Shown: positions 8,997 through 18,075 of the stretch, one piece after another
How the letters are laid out: every line of letters starts with the position of its first letter
Numbering within the stretch: position 1 is the first letter of the stretch
Source: Oscillospiraceae bacterium
Lineage (GTDB): Bacteria; Bacillota; Clostridia; Oscillospirales; CAG-272
Direction of reading: 5' to 3'
Assembly: GCA_015063455.1 (NCBI GenBank)
Contig: SVUC01000005.1
Span: 1-39,829 of the forward strand
DNA length: 39,829 nucleotides
Notes under the pieces: generated by a model
Seen by the model: only the letters and a program-made list of their open reading frames with translations
The model's database searches: none
Told to the model about the DNA's origin: nothing
Translations under genes and position numbers: made by a program

Positions 8997-9284
8997 TCAA
9001 TTTCCGTCTCCGCTGTAGAAGATTACCTCCTGCGGGAAACGAAGTCCGAGTTTGTCTTGCGCGATTTCCGCAACGTATTCGTCGTCAAATGGTCTGTCAA
9101 GATCTGCGTTAAGTTCATTGATATATTCATTCATATCATCTATTCTTGCCTGAAGCTCATCAGCTTTTGCACGAAGATCGTTACTCTGGAGACGAAGTGT
9201 TATGAAAACAACTGCAAACAATACTATCATTACTACAAGAGACATTCTGACAAGTGTATTTTTCAGTATTCCGTTCATATTCAA
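8997..9284 (-). CDS. divIC: Septum formation initiator family protein (DivIC/FtsB)
   Basis: Short protein: TM, coiled coil, EYVAEIAQDKLGLRFPQEVIFY. Confidence 0.85.
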   Translation of the reverse strand: MNMNGILKNTLVRMSLVVMIVLFAVVFITLRLQSNDLRAKADELQARIDDMNEYINELNADLDRPFDDEYVAEIAQDKLGLRFPQEVIFYSGDGN

Positions 9285-9856
9285 TTCTTCTCCTTTCTTC
9301 GTTTTTTAGGTAGATAATCAAATCTGATTTCTCTCTCGAAATCTCTCAGATACTTATCTGTTTTGATCGAATCTATCTTCTCGTCTATACAAAAAGCAAG
9401 TTTTTGGCCAGTGCATTGCCACAGCATAAGAAGCAGCTTTCGAATCACTGAAAAAATAAACTTCAGCGGCACTTCTACTGCATAGTGGACGACAAGCCTG
9501 ATAAAGCGAACTATCGACTCGGAAAAAAACATAACGATCTTTCCGACAGTAGAGTGATATGCCATAAATCCGAGAATACACGGAACGAAAATGAACGCCC
9601 GCATGATGCCATTATTCTGCCAATATGTGAAAACTGAGAGCAGAATAGCCACCGACAGGACGTAAACAAGATCAAACAAAGCAAAGATGATAAAAGGCAT
9701 CTTGCCCGATCTCATTCCTCGGCATTTGCCTAAATACGACGCTATCCCGCAGATAATATGACTTATTCTAATTATATCGTATATTGCGCCGAAAATCAAG
9801 CCTAAAATTACAGAATTCAGCACAATTATCAATTGTTTTTCGATAAAGAATTCCAT
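9281..9856 (-). CDS. yabQ: Spore cortex biosynthesis protein YabQ
   Basis: Polytopic; LIFGAIYDIIRISHII N-terminus; position between yabP and divIC. Confidence 0.8.
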   Translation of the reverse strand: MEFFIEKQLIIVLNSVILGLIFGAIYDIIRISHIICGIASYLGKCRGMRSGKMPFIIFALFDLVYVLSVAILLSVFTYWQNNGIMRAFIFVPCILGFMAYHSTVGKIVMFFSESIVRFIRLVVHYAVEVPLKFIFSVIRKLLLMLWQCTGQKLAFCIDEKIDSIKTDKYLRDFEREIRFDYLPKKRRKEKN

Positions 9857-9861
9857 TGTGC

Positions 9862-10128
9862 TTATTTGAATAACTTAGACATGATTCCGCGCTTCTCGTT
9901 GTGGTCTTTTTTTGTGTAATAATAGAAGCTGTCGATGTCTCCAATGATCTTCAGCTCCCCGTTTTCTGTTGAAAAACTCTCAATCTTCAGGTTCTTCCCG
10001 TCAATCGCAATCATCCCCAAAACAGACGACAAAGTTATCTGCTCTTCGGTAAAGCTCTCAACCTCTTCGATTCCGCAAAGCTCCATTCGTTTCCGTGAAT
10101 AAAGACATACATCCTGCTGCGAATCCAT
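9862..10128 (-). CDS. yabP: Sporulation protein YabP
   Basis: YabP/YqfC-like: CLYSRKRMELCGIEEVESFTEEQITLSSVLGMIAIDGKNLKIESFSTENGELKIIGDIDSFYY. Confidence 0.85.
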   Translation of the reverse strand: MDSQQDVCLYSRKRMELCGIEEVESFTEEQITLSSVLGMIAIDGKNLKIESFSTENGELKIIGDIDSFYYYTKKDHNEKRGIMSKLFK

Positions 10129-10162
10129 ATAATCAACTCCAAAATCAAAATTACGGTATTTG

Positions 10163-10191
10163 ATTATATGCATTCGCCTACAAAGATATGC
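10163..10191 (-). promoter_or_regulatory. Candidate sigma-E sporulation promoter upstream of yabP
   Basis: Minus strand GCATATC-14-CATATAAT, resembling the B. subtilis sigma-E consensus. Confidence 0.55.
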
Positions 10192-10225
10192 AGACCCGCG
10201 CACCGATTATGGACGATTACCCAAC

Positions 10226-10468
10226 TCAGTCAATTATTTCATACATTGAAGCGGCGTCAGCTTTTGCGGCGTGCTCGCGAACATCGACTACACGGAACTT
10301 GAGTGTACGCTCACCGTATGTCACGGCAATAACGTCACCCTCTTTTACGTCGTACGAAGCTTTAGCACGCTTGCCGTTCACCTCAACGTGTTCTGAATCA
10401 CAAGCCTCGTTAGCAACAGTACGTCTTTTTATTATTCTTGATACCTTTAGAAATTTGTCAAGTCTCAT
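10226..10468 (-). CDS. yabO: S4-domain RNA-binding protein (YabO/HslR family)
   Basis: MRLDKFLKVSRIIKRRTVANEACDSEHVEVNGKRAKASYDVKEGDVI S4 motif. Confidence 0.9.
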   Translation of the reverse strand: MRLDKFLKVSRIIKRRTVANEACDSEHVEVNGKRAKASYDVKEGDVIAVTYGERTLKFRVVDVREHAAKADAASMYEIID

Positions 10469-10488
10469 TTTTATCTCCACATTTTTGT

Positions 10489-11223
10489 TCAGTCATTTTT
10501 GTAGTTTTCAATAAATTCGTCAGCCTTGACGGAAATATCCTTTTCGAGATCTGCTCCGTCACCTGCAAGAATTACGGAATTCCAAACAATATCTGCGAGA
10601 ATTGCTTCACGCTCCACTTCATCGGCAGACTTCAGTGACTCTGCCATAGCTTTAATTCGCTCAGCGATCTCACAATTATCGGCAAATGTATATCCGTCCT
10701 TACGAGCTTTTTTTGCAATTTTTCGTGCGCGGATGAGTGCCGGATACTGCTTCGGAACAGCCAGCATAGATTCTTTTGCAGTATTACGGCTCTTTTCGTC
10801 TTTTTTGATCTTCTCCCAATTATCGAGAACCTCAGATGAACCGTCTACTGAAACATTTCCGAAAACGTGCGGATGACGGAATATCATTTTTGCACAAATA
10901 TCGTGTATCACGTCATCTACATCAAATACACCTGCTTCTTCCTCTATTCTGCTGTGGAACATAACCTGGAACATCACATCCCCGAGTTCCTCACGCATAA
11001 GCGTACGGTCGTCCTTATCGATCGCCTCGATAACCTCATAAGTTTCCTCGATCAAATCATTTCTGATTGAAGCGTGAGTCTGTTCAGCATCCCACGGGCA
11101 TCCTTCCTCACTTCTGAGAATTTCCACAAGAGTGCGAAGTGATTCAAAATCATGTTTATCTTCAGTTTTGAGTTTGTTCTTGAGTTCGCTTATATTCAAT
11201 TTTATTGTCCTTTCTGTTATCAA
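10489..11223 (-). CDS. mazG: Nucleoside triphosphate pyrophosphohydrolase MazG (YabN-like C-terminal domain)
   Basis: EEGCPWDAEQTHASIRNDLIEETYEVIEAID...REELGDVMFQVMFHSRI. Confidence 0.9.
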   Translation of the reverse strand: MITERTIKLNISELKNKLKTEDKHDFESLRTLVEILRSEEGCPWDAEQTHASIRNDLIEETYEVIEAIDKDDRTLMREELGDVMFQVMFHSRIEEEAGVFDVDDVIHDICAKMIFRHPHVFGNVSVDGSSEVLDNWEKIKKDEKSRNTAKESMLAVPKQYPALIRARKIAKKARKDGYTFADNCEIAERIKAMAESLKSADEVEREAILADIVWNSVILAGDGADLEKDISVKADEFIENYKND

Positions 11224-12862
11224 AATCCTTTTTATTGTTCCCGAGAATCGCCATTATCTCATTCTTCGTAACAGCGCCCGAGAACAATATCAAGAACATA
11301 TATATTCCAACTGCCGCAATTATTGCAATTGCACATGAAAGCTTACTTCCAATATACTCTGCCGTCATGTCATATGTGAAAGCCGCAGCTGCACAACATC
11401 CAAAGCTTGACACAAGAGGTTTCAAGAGTGACTTTACGAATGTCAGCTCGATTCCGATGTGCTTAGCAACAAAAGCCATATTTATTACCGTCACGACAAG
11501 GTAACAAATAAATGTGGACAGCGGCGCACCTATGATCCCGAAGTGTTCAAGCAAAACAACACTTGATACGCATTTGACAACAGCACCGCACAACATTGAA
11601 ATAACTGGCAGCTTTTCTTTCCCCGATCCTTGAAGTACAGAATTGGTTACGGCAAGGATGCACACAAAAAACGATGATGGTGCAAGGCAGGTGAGAAGAG
11701 GCGAGGCGAGATGTGCTGACGATTCTTTATAGAACAGACACAGTATCTGATCTGCCAAAACTGCCATTCCGAGTGCACACGGAAGTCCGATGATAAATGA
11801 ATATCTGAGTGACGCTTCGGTTTTCTCTCTTGCCTTTTGATAATCAGCCGCCGCAAGAGATGACGAGATCGCAGGAACAAGAGAATACGCGATCGGGTAA
11901 ACAAATACCGGGGGCAAATTGAACATCGGCACGGCAAGTGACGTGTAATTCCCAAAAAGTGTCGCTGCCGCTTCCTCTGTCATTCCGGAGCCTTGCAATA
12001 TTCTTTGGATCAGAGCAGTATCGATCATATTTGTCAGGCTCATAACTGACGAGCTCAGCGTCACTGGCAATGAGATCTTTATAAACCGAGCAATGACATC
12101 TTTAGTCTGAGGTCGGTCATTTATGATGTTCAGATTATCTGACATAAGATCTTTGTCTCGTCTGATAATTCTTGCAAGTGCAAGATATATCCACCCGCCA
12201 ATCGAGCCGATAGTAAGTCCGGATGCCGCGTACGCCGCTATGATATGTATTTCATACCCTTTTCCGATTGCATACGATGCGGCAGCTATTCCTACAAGGA
12301 GCTTTCCGACAGCTTCGATAAGCTGGGATACTGCTGTGGGCACCATATTCCCGCATCCCTGGAAATAGCCTCTGATCGCGCTTGAGATACAGATAAAAAG
12401 CATTGTCGGTGCTATTACCGCAATCGAGATGTACGATCTGTCCGATTTTATCAGACGGGCAAGCGGCGATGCTCCAAAAAACATCAGCAAGCACACCGCA
12501 AGTCCTGTAAGAACAAAAATAATCAGCGCAATCCGATATACAGCTTTGGCAGCTGTCAGCTTTGCCTGCGCTCTGTTTTCGGAAACCATAACCGATATCG
12601 CTATCGGAAGTCCCGAGGTCGAGAGCATATAGAAAAACGAATACACCGAATATGCGGAATTGTAGTACCCCATACCGGTGTCCCCGACGATGTAATTCAT
12701 CGGTATTTTGAAAAGGAGTCCGGCCATTTTCACAAGGAGATTCGATATAGTCAGAACAAGAACCCCTGATACGAATGAGTTTGGTTTATTCAACCTCGAT
12801 TTTTCATTCAGCTCTGTTTTTGTCTTCCCGTATATCTTATCTTCGCCGTGATTTTTGACCAC
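11162..12862 (-). CDS. Polysaccharide biosynthesis/lipid flippase protein (SpoVB/YabM, MOP superfamily)
   Basis: Polytopic; FVSGVLVLTISNLLVKMAGLLFKIPMNYIVGDTGMGYYNSAYSVYSFFYMLSTSGLPIAIS. Confidence 0.85.
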   Translation of the reverse strand: MVKNHGEDKIYGKTKTELNEKSRLNKPNSFVSGVLVLTISNLLVKMAGLLFKIPMNYIVGDTGMGYYNSAYSVYSFFYMLSTSGLPIAISVMVSENRAQAKLTAAKAVYRIALIIFVLTGLAVCLLMFFGASPLARLIKSDRSYISIAVIAPTMLFICISSAIRGYFQGCGNMVPTAVSQLIEAVGKLLVGIAAASYAIGKGYEIHIIAAYAASGLTIGSIGGWIYLALARIIRRDKDLMSDNLNIINDRPQTKDVIARFIKISLPVTLSSSVMSLTNMIDTALIQRILQGSGMTEEAAATLFGNYTSLAVPMFNLPPVFVYPIAYSLVPAISSSLAAADYQKAREKTEASLRYSFIIGLPCALGMAVLADQILCLFYKESSAHLASPLLTCLAPSSFFVCILAVTNSVLQGSGKEKLPVISMLCGAVVKCVSSVVLLEHFGIIGAPLSTFICYLVVTVINMAFVAKHIGIELTFVKSLLKPLVSSFGCCAAAAFTYDMTAEYIGSKLSCAIAIIAAVGIYMFLILFSGAVTKNEIMAILGNNKKDFDNRKDNKIEYKRTQEQTQN

Positions 12863-12890
12863 AGGCCCCTCCCGTCAGATATTCCGAAAA

Positions 12891-13829
12891 TTATCCGATA
12901 AACTCACGGAATACAGAATTTGCGGGAATCATTCGGTCCTCAATATAATCACATTTGAATATACTGAGTTTATCCATAAGCCTCTCTGCTTCAGCTCTGT
13001 ATCTGCTTCCACTTGGAATAGTACGGAGAAGATCTGTAGCATAAGGAGCTATTACAAACAGTTCATATGGCAGGAACGAATTAATATATACATCGCACTG
13101 CTGTGAGTTCGGGAAAATGTTATTCTCTTCATTTGCCCTCACACCTTCCCAAAGGTGAAGAGTAAATTCCGCTGTCGCGTTTCTGAATTTATAATCGCGG
13201 ACGATTCTGCGGAAAAGTCTTATCTCGTGCTTTGTGAAAACCGTTCCGTTATACTCTATATCATCCTCGACTGAGATGAAAACACTCTCATAATTATTCC
13301 CGAACAGTGCTGTTACTTCAGGATAGACCGCCTGTATCCCTTCAAAGATATATATATCGTTTTCACGGGGATAATATTCCCGATATCCCACTCTTGCAGT
13401 CTCAAGAAATGAATATTTCGGAACACGGACCGTTTTTCCCGCCAGCAGATCTTTTGTAAATTCACCGAGATAATCGAGGTCGATCGCTTTTACGCTGTCA
13501 TAATCGGGTGCTTCAATGTCAACTTTGTTTCTGTCTGATCTTCCAAAGAAAAAGTCATCAATAGACATAACTACCGCGTTTTGTCCTTCGCTTGTTATTC
13601 TCTCGGTAAGCATTGATGCGGTCGTAGTCTTTCCGGAACAAGAAGGGCCCGAGAGTGCGATCAATCTGTGATGGTCGTTATCAAACACTTCGTCGAGTGC
13701 TTTATTTATATGTGCTGTAAACTCAGCCTCACTTTTTTTTACAAGTTCTTCTGCATCTGCATAACTGTTAATGTTTACTGTAAGCTTTTTCACTATGATC
13801 ACCATGCCTTTCTCATGATCTTGTGCCAT
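12891..13829 (-). CDS. Uridine kinase-family nucleoside kinase
   Basis: Walker A GPSCSGKT; SIDDFFFGRSDRN; FEGIQAVYPEV. Start could be internal (MVIIVKKLTVN). Confidence 0.75.
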   Translation of the reverse strand: MAQDHEKGMVIIVKKLTVNINSYADAEELVKKSEAEFTAHINKALDEVFDNDHHRLIALSGPSCSGKTTTASMLTERITSEGQNAVVMSIDDFFFGRSDRNKVDIEAPDYDSVKAIDLDYLGEFTKDLLAGKTVRVPKYSFLETARVGYREYYPRENDIYIFEGIQAVYPEVTALFGNNYESVFISVEDDIEYNGTVFTKHEIRLFRRIVRDYKFRNATAEFTLHLWEGVRANEENNIFPNSQQCDVYINSFLPYELFVIAPYATDLLRTIPSGSRYRAEAERLMDKLSIFKCDYIEDRMIPANSVFREFIG

Positions 13830-13858
13830 AGGCTCAAATATGGTTTGTCATACACTTG

Positions 13859-15358
13859 TTATTTTTTACAGTCAAAAAACTCAATAGCCTGATCTCTCAT
13901 TTCTTCATACTTACGTTTTGCATCAGATCCGTTATCTTCGTTATGTGAACGGAGATACTCGTACGGATATTTCGGCTGGAACACCCTTTCAATGCGAACA
14001 TTCCCTTCTCTGTCGGGGACGGAAACAAGCTTTGTCACAGATGATGCTCCTGAGGCAAAGATTGAATGGACTTCCTCCATCATATAGATATTATAAAGAC
14101 CTTCGCATCCTTCTTTTGCGTATCCGACATTCTCAAGATTTCCAACGGTATTTTTCTGTCTGTACATATAATACGGAAGGTATCCGTTTTTGGTGAGTGC
14201 TTTCTGAGAATATGCAACACTTTCTGATGCGATCTGAGACGAAGGATCGAATCTGCCCTCAGACTTGAAGTCAGACGATCGCTTTACGCTGAACGTATGA
14301 ACGGTAATATTCTCGGGATCAAGTGCGATCACACGATCTATCGTGTTTACAAAAGATTCTGTGGTATCGTATGGAAGTCCCGCTATCAGATCTACGTTAA
14401 TGTTTTTGATACCGCTTGCTCTTGCAGCATCATATGCTGAGAAGAACATATCGGTAGAATGTGCTCGGCCAATCTTTTTCAGAACATCATCGTTCAATGT
14501 CTGAGTATTAACGCTCACTCTGTCAACACCGTATTTTGCGGCTGTCGCAAGCTTTTCGGGAGTTATAGTATCCGGGCGCCCCGCCTCAAGAGTGAATTCT
14601 CTCACCGATGTGACATTTTTCGTTATCGTATCGAGAAGAAAATCAAGCTGACTCTCATTCAGGATCGTCGGAGTTCCGCCGCCGATATATATGGACGTAA
14701 CGTTCATTCCGATCTCACGGATCAGTGAAAAAATACCGCCGATATCTTTTGCGAGTGCTGTAAGATAATCGGGAATCAGCTTGAGAAGTCCGGGAGATGT
14801 GTAAGATACGAATGAACAGTACGCGCATCTCGTAGGACAGAACGGTATTCCGACATAGACACTGCATTCGCGTCTGATCTCAGGTGTTATTACCTTTGCT
14901 TCTGCAGCCGCAACGTCAACTGCGAGACGTGCCTTTATCGGCTCTGCAAAATACTCACGGCTGATGAATTCTGCGGCTTCGCTTTGTGTCATCCCTCTCT
15001 CAAGTAGCTCTGTTGCTACTTTTGCAGGACGAACACCTGTAAGAATTCCCCACGGCGGAGTAAATCCTGTAAAATCGGCACCCGCCTTCATAAAAGCGTC
15101 CCCCGCTGCTACCTTGCGGTGATGCTCTTTATCATCAGAGTCCCATTTTGCACACGCCTCAGCTGAAGAAATCTTCTCGCCCTGCGAAATCGTTAGAGAA
15201 GCTGTGACTGCTTCATCGTTTTCGGAGAGATCAAGGGAAACGACAACAGTCTCTGGTGTCATCTCCTCATTTTCGGGGAATTTTGCCCCTGGGAAGAACA
15301 TCATCGCGAGCGTCTGTACATAATATGGTTTAATATTTCCGTTAATTTTAAGTATCAT
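13859..15358 (-). CDS. hemZ: HemZ-type radical SAM coproporphyrinogen dehydrogenase-like protein
   Basis: YVGIPFCPTRCAYCSFVSY radical SAM CxxxCxxC; IYIGGGTPT; VDLIAGLP. Confidence 0.85.
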   Translation of the reverse strand: MILKINGNIKPYYVQTLAMMFFPGAKFPENEEMTPETVVVSLDLSENDEAVTASLTISQGEKISSAEACAKWDSDDKEHHRKVAAGDAFMKAGADFTGFTPPWGILTGVRPAKVATELLERGMTQSEAAEFISREYFAEPIKARLAVDVAAAEAKVITPEIRRECSVYVGIPFCPTRCAYCSFVSYTSPGLLKLIPDYLTALAKDIGGIFSLIREIGMNVTSIYIGGGTPTILNESQLDFLLDTITKNVTSVREFTLEAGRPDTITPEKLATAAKYGVDRVSVNTQTLNDDVLKKIGRAHSTDMFFSAYDAARASGIKNINVDLIAGLPYDTTESFVNTIDRVIALDPENITVHTFSVKRSSDFKSEGRFDPSSQIASESVAYSQKALTKNGYLPYYMYRQKNTVGNLENVGYAKEGCEGLYNIYMMEEVHSIFASGASSVTKLVSVPDREGNVRIERVFQPKYPYEYLRSHNEDNGSDAKRKYEEMRDQAIEFFDCKK

Positions 15359-15825
15359 ACTGATTTTTTTGACTGTTTCAAAACTTCTGAATCCATAGAG
15401 ATCGTAACAGGACCGTCATTTATTATTGATACCTTCATGTCCGCACCGAACTCGCCTCTTGTGACCTTTTCGGTATATTTTGAGATATAATCTGCAAAAT
15501 ACTCAAAGAGAGGCTTGGCAACGCTCGGATGAGCTGAGTTCATAAAATCAGGACGGTTCCCTTTCCTGTATGATGCAAGGAGAGTAAAGTTCGGAACAAC
15601 GATTATTCCCCCGTCAACATCTGTTACAGATAGATTCATTCTTTCGTTTTCATCTTCAAAAATTCTGAGTTTTGCAATCTTATCTGCGAGAAGGACAGCA
15701 TCCTTTTCTTCATCACCCTCTGCAACTCCAAGAAGGACAAGGATTCCTTTTCCTTCACAATTTGCAATTACGCTTCCGTCAACGGTTACTTTTCCTTCTG
15801 CAATTCTTTGTATTACTGCTATCAT
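15355..15825 (-). CDS. dtd: D-aminoacyl-tRNA deacylase
   Basis: MIAVIQRIAEGKVTVDG...; VVPNFTLLASYRKGNRPDFMNSAHP; NDGPVTI. Confidence 0.95.
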   Translation of the reverse strand: MIAVIQRIAEGKVTVDGSVIANCEGKGILVLLGVAEGDEEKDAVLLADKIAKLRIFEDENERMNLSVTDVDGGIIVVPNFTLLASYRKGNRPDFMNSAHPSVAKPLFEYFADYISKYTEKVTRGEFGADMKVSIINDGPVTISMDSEVLKQSKKSV

Positions 15826-15839
15826 TGTTACTACCTGTA

Positions 15840-18074
15840 TTATGAAAATCCACGTGTTATACTGTGTACGTGGTTGATAGATTTTAGACGCGACATGATC
15901 GAATTATAATGATCGATATTCTTGCATCCGACTGTAAGGCTGATTATTATTTCGCTCTCTGTTCTCTTTTTTGTATTGATCGAGAGGAGAGAGACCTTCA
16001 TATCGGCAAGAGCCGCCGTGATATTTGCGAGAAGCATAATATCGTTCTCTGCATATATCTGAAGTACGACCTCATAGAGAGTTTTGCTGAGCTCAGCTGC
16101 CGTCATCGAATCGGTATCCCACTCTGTGTGTGCCCAGCGTTCTCTGTATTCGGGATTCTCAAGTCCAGCTTTGACATTAGGACAATCGTGTTTGTGGATC
16201 GAGATACCGTAACCCTTGGTTATAAATCCGATTATATGGTCGCCCGGGAGAGGATTACAGCATTTTGCGAATTTGACCTCGCATCCGTATTCTCCGTCAA
16301 CGATAATTCCGCTGTTCGATCTGATCTTTTTGTTCTTCTGAGTCTGAACCTGATCTGTATCGGTAATCAGAACCTGTTCTTCCGGCTTGACGATACGTTC
16401 GTACTCACCCTTCAGCTTGGAAGTAACTTTCGTCATCGCGATCCCGTTATAGCCTACTGCATTGAAGAGATCCTCAGAATCTGCCATTCCAAGCTTGCGT
16501 GCCGCGCAATAGATGATCTCTGTTTTCTGTGCCTCAGTCGGCTTTACGCGATAACCTGAGATAACTCTGTCAATTTCAGCCTGACCGATCTTGATATTCT
16601 CTGCACGTTTTTCCTTTTTGAACCACTGACGGATCTTTGCTCTCGCTTCACTCGTTTTGACGATCTTGAGCCAGTCACGGCTCGGACCTTTGGCGTTCGC
16701 TGATGTGATGATCTCGACGATCTCACCTGTCTGCGGCACTCGGTCGATCGGAGCTATCATACCGTTGATCTTAGCACCAACCATTCTGTTTCCGATCTGA
16801 GAGTGGATCGCGTATGCAAAGTCGATCAGCGTAGAGTTCTGAGGAAGTGCGATAACGTCTCCCTTGGGAGTAAACACAAACGTTTCGTCGCTGAAAATGT
16901 CGATCTTCAAGGCGTGCATAAAGTCCTCGGAGTCGATCGCGCCATCTTCTGTATCAATAAGCTTTGCGATCCACGAGAGCTTTTTATCGATGTCCTCTTT
17001 ACTTTTTGCGCCTGATTTGTATTTCCAGTGAGCTGCGATACCGTATTCAGCGATATGATGCATCTCTCTGGTTCTGATCTGAACTTCAAAAGGAATACCG
17101 TCACGTCCGATTACAGTCGTATGAAGTGACTGGTACATATTCGGCTTCGGAGTGGAGATATAATCCTTGAAGCGTCCGGGAATACTCTTGAACAGCTCGT
17201 GGATTATACCGAGTGCGGTGTAGCATTCAAGCTCAGTATCAACGATAATTCTGATTGCATAGAAGTCATAGATCTCGTCAAAGCTCTTGTTCTGCTTGAA
17301 CATTTTGCGATAGATAGAATATACGGTCTTGACTCGACCTTCAAGTGAGAAATTGATGTTATATTCCTCAAGCTTTTCCGAAACATACTGACGTGTGTTT
17401 TCGATAAAGTTCTGATTCAAGCCATATTTTTTCTCGATATCGGTAGATACCTCGGCATATCCGATAGGGTCAAGATAAGAGAGCGCGAGATTTTCAAGCT
17501 CCTGCTTCATTCTCTGCATACCGAGACGATGAGCAAGAGGTGCATAAACGTGCATCGTTTCAAGCGCGGTAGCACGTCTCTTATGCTCTGCTTTTACTCC
17601 GAGAGTACGCATATTGTGAAGTCTGTCGCAAAGCTTAATGAAAATTACGCGGATATCCTTTGACATAGCGAGAAGCATTTTACGGATGTTCTCCATATTC
17701 GCTTCTTCTTTGTCCTCGACGTTGATCGCCTTCATTTTGGTAAGACCGTCAACAAGAAGTGAAACCTCTTCCCCGAATTTATTCTTGATTATATCAAGAT
17801 TTGTCTTATCGGGGCAATCCTCTACCGTGTCGTGCAAAAATGCCGCGCAGATAGAATCCGTATCAAGTCCGAGAGATGTAACGATCTCCGCAACCGCGAT
17901 AGGATGTGAAATATACGGCTCGCCGCTGACACGGAACTGTCCTTCATGCAATGCTTTTGCATAAAGGTACGCCCTCTCAATTTTTTCGGCATCGTAATGC
18001 TTTTCGCTGTTTTCGATAACAGCCATCAGCTTTTCTATGCCGCTGAATTCATCTTTTTTGTCTTCAATAGTCAT
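15840..18074 (-). CDS. relA: Bifunctional (p)ppGpp synthetase/hydrolase RelA/SpoT
   Basis: HD domain (AAFLHDTVEDC, DRLHNMRT), synthetase (YQSLHTTVIG), TGS and ACT regions. Confidence 0.95.
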   Translation of the reverse strand: MTIEDKKDEFSGIEKLMAVIENSEKHYDAEKIERAYLYAKALHEGQFRVSGEPYISHPIAVAEIVTSLGLDTDSICAAFLHDTVEDCPDKTNLDIIKNKFGEEVSLLVDGLTKMKAINVEDKEEANMENIRKMLLAMSKDIRVIFIKLCDRLHNMRTLGVKAEHKRRATALETMHVYAPLAHRLGMQRMKQELENLALSYLDPIGYAEVSTDIEKKYGLNQNFIENTRQYVSEKLEEYNINFSLEGRVKTVYSIYRKMFKQNKSFDEIYDFYAIRIIVDTELECYTALGIIHELFKSIPGRFKDYISTPKPNMYQSLHTTVIGRDGIPFEVQIRTREMHHIAEYGIAAHWKYKSGAKSKEDIDKKLSWIAKLIDTEDGAIDSEDFMHALKIDIFSDETFVFTPKGDVIALPQNSTLIDFAYAIHSQIGNRMVGAKINGMIAPIDRVPQTGEIVEIITSANAKGPSRDWLKIVKTSEARAKIRQWFKKEKRAENIKIGQAEIDRVISGYRVKPTEAQKTEIIYCAARKLGMADSEDLFNAVGYNGIAMTKVTSKLKGEYERIVKPEEQVLITDTDQVQTQKNKKIRSNSGIIVDGEYGCEVKFAKCCNPLPGDHIIGFITKGYGISIHKHDCPNVKAGLENPEYRERWAHTEWDTDSMTAAELSKTLYEVVLQIYAENDIMLLANITAALADMKVSLLSINTKKRTESEIIISLTVGCKNIDHYNSIMSRLKSINHVHSITRGFS

Positions 18075-18075
18075 A

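Noticed and set aside
15909-16559. 216-aa plus-strand ORF
   Set aside because: Antisense to relA/spoT; no domain support.
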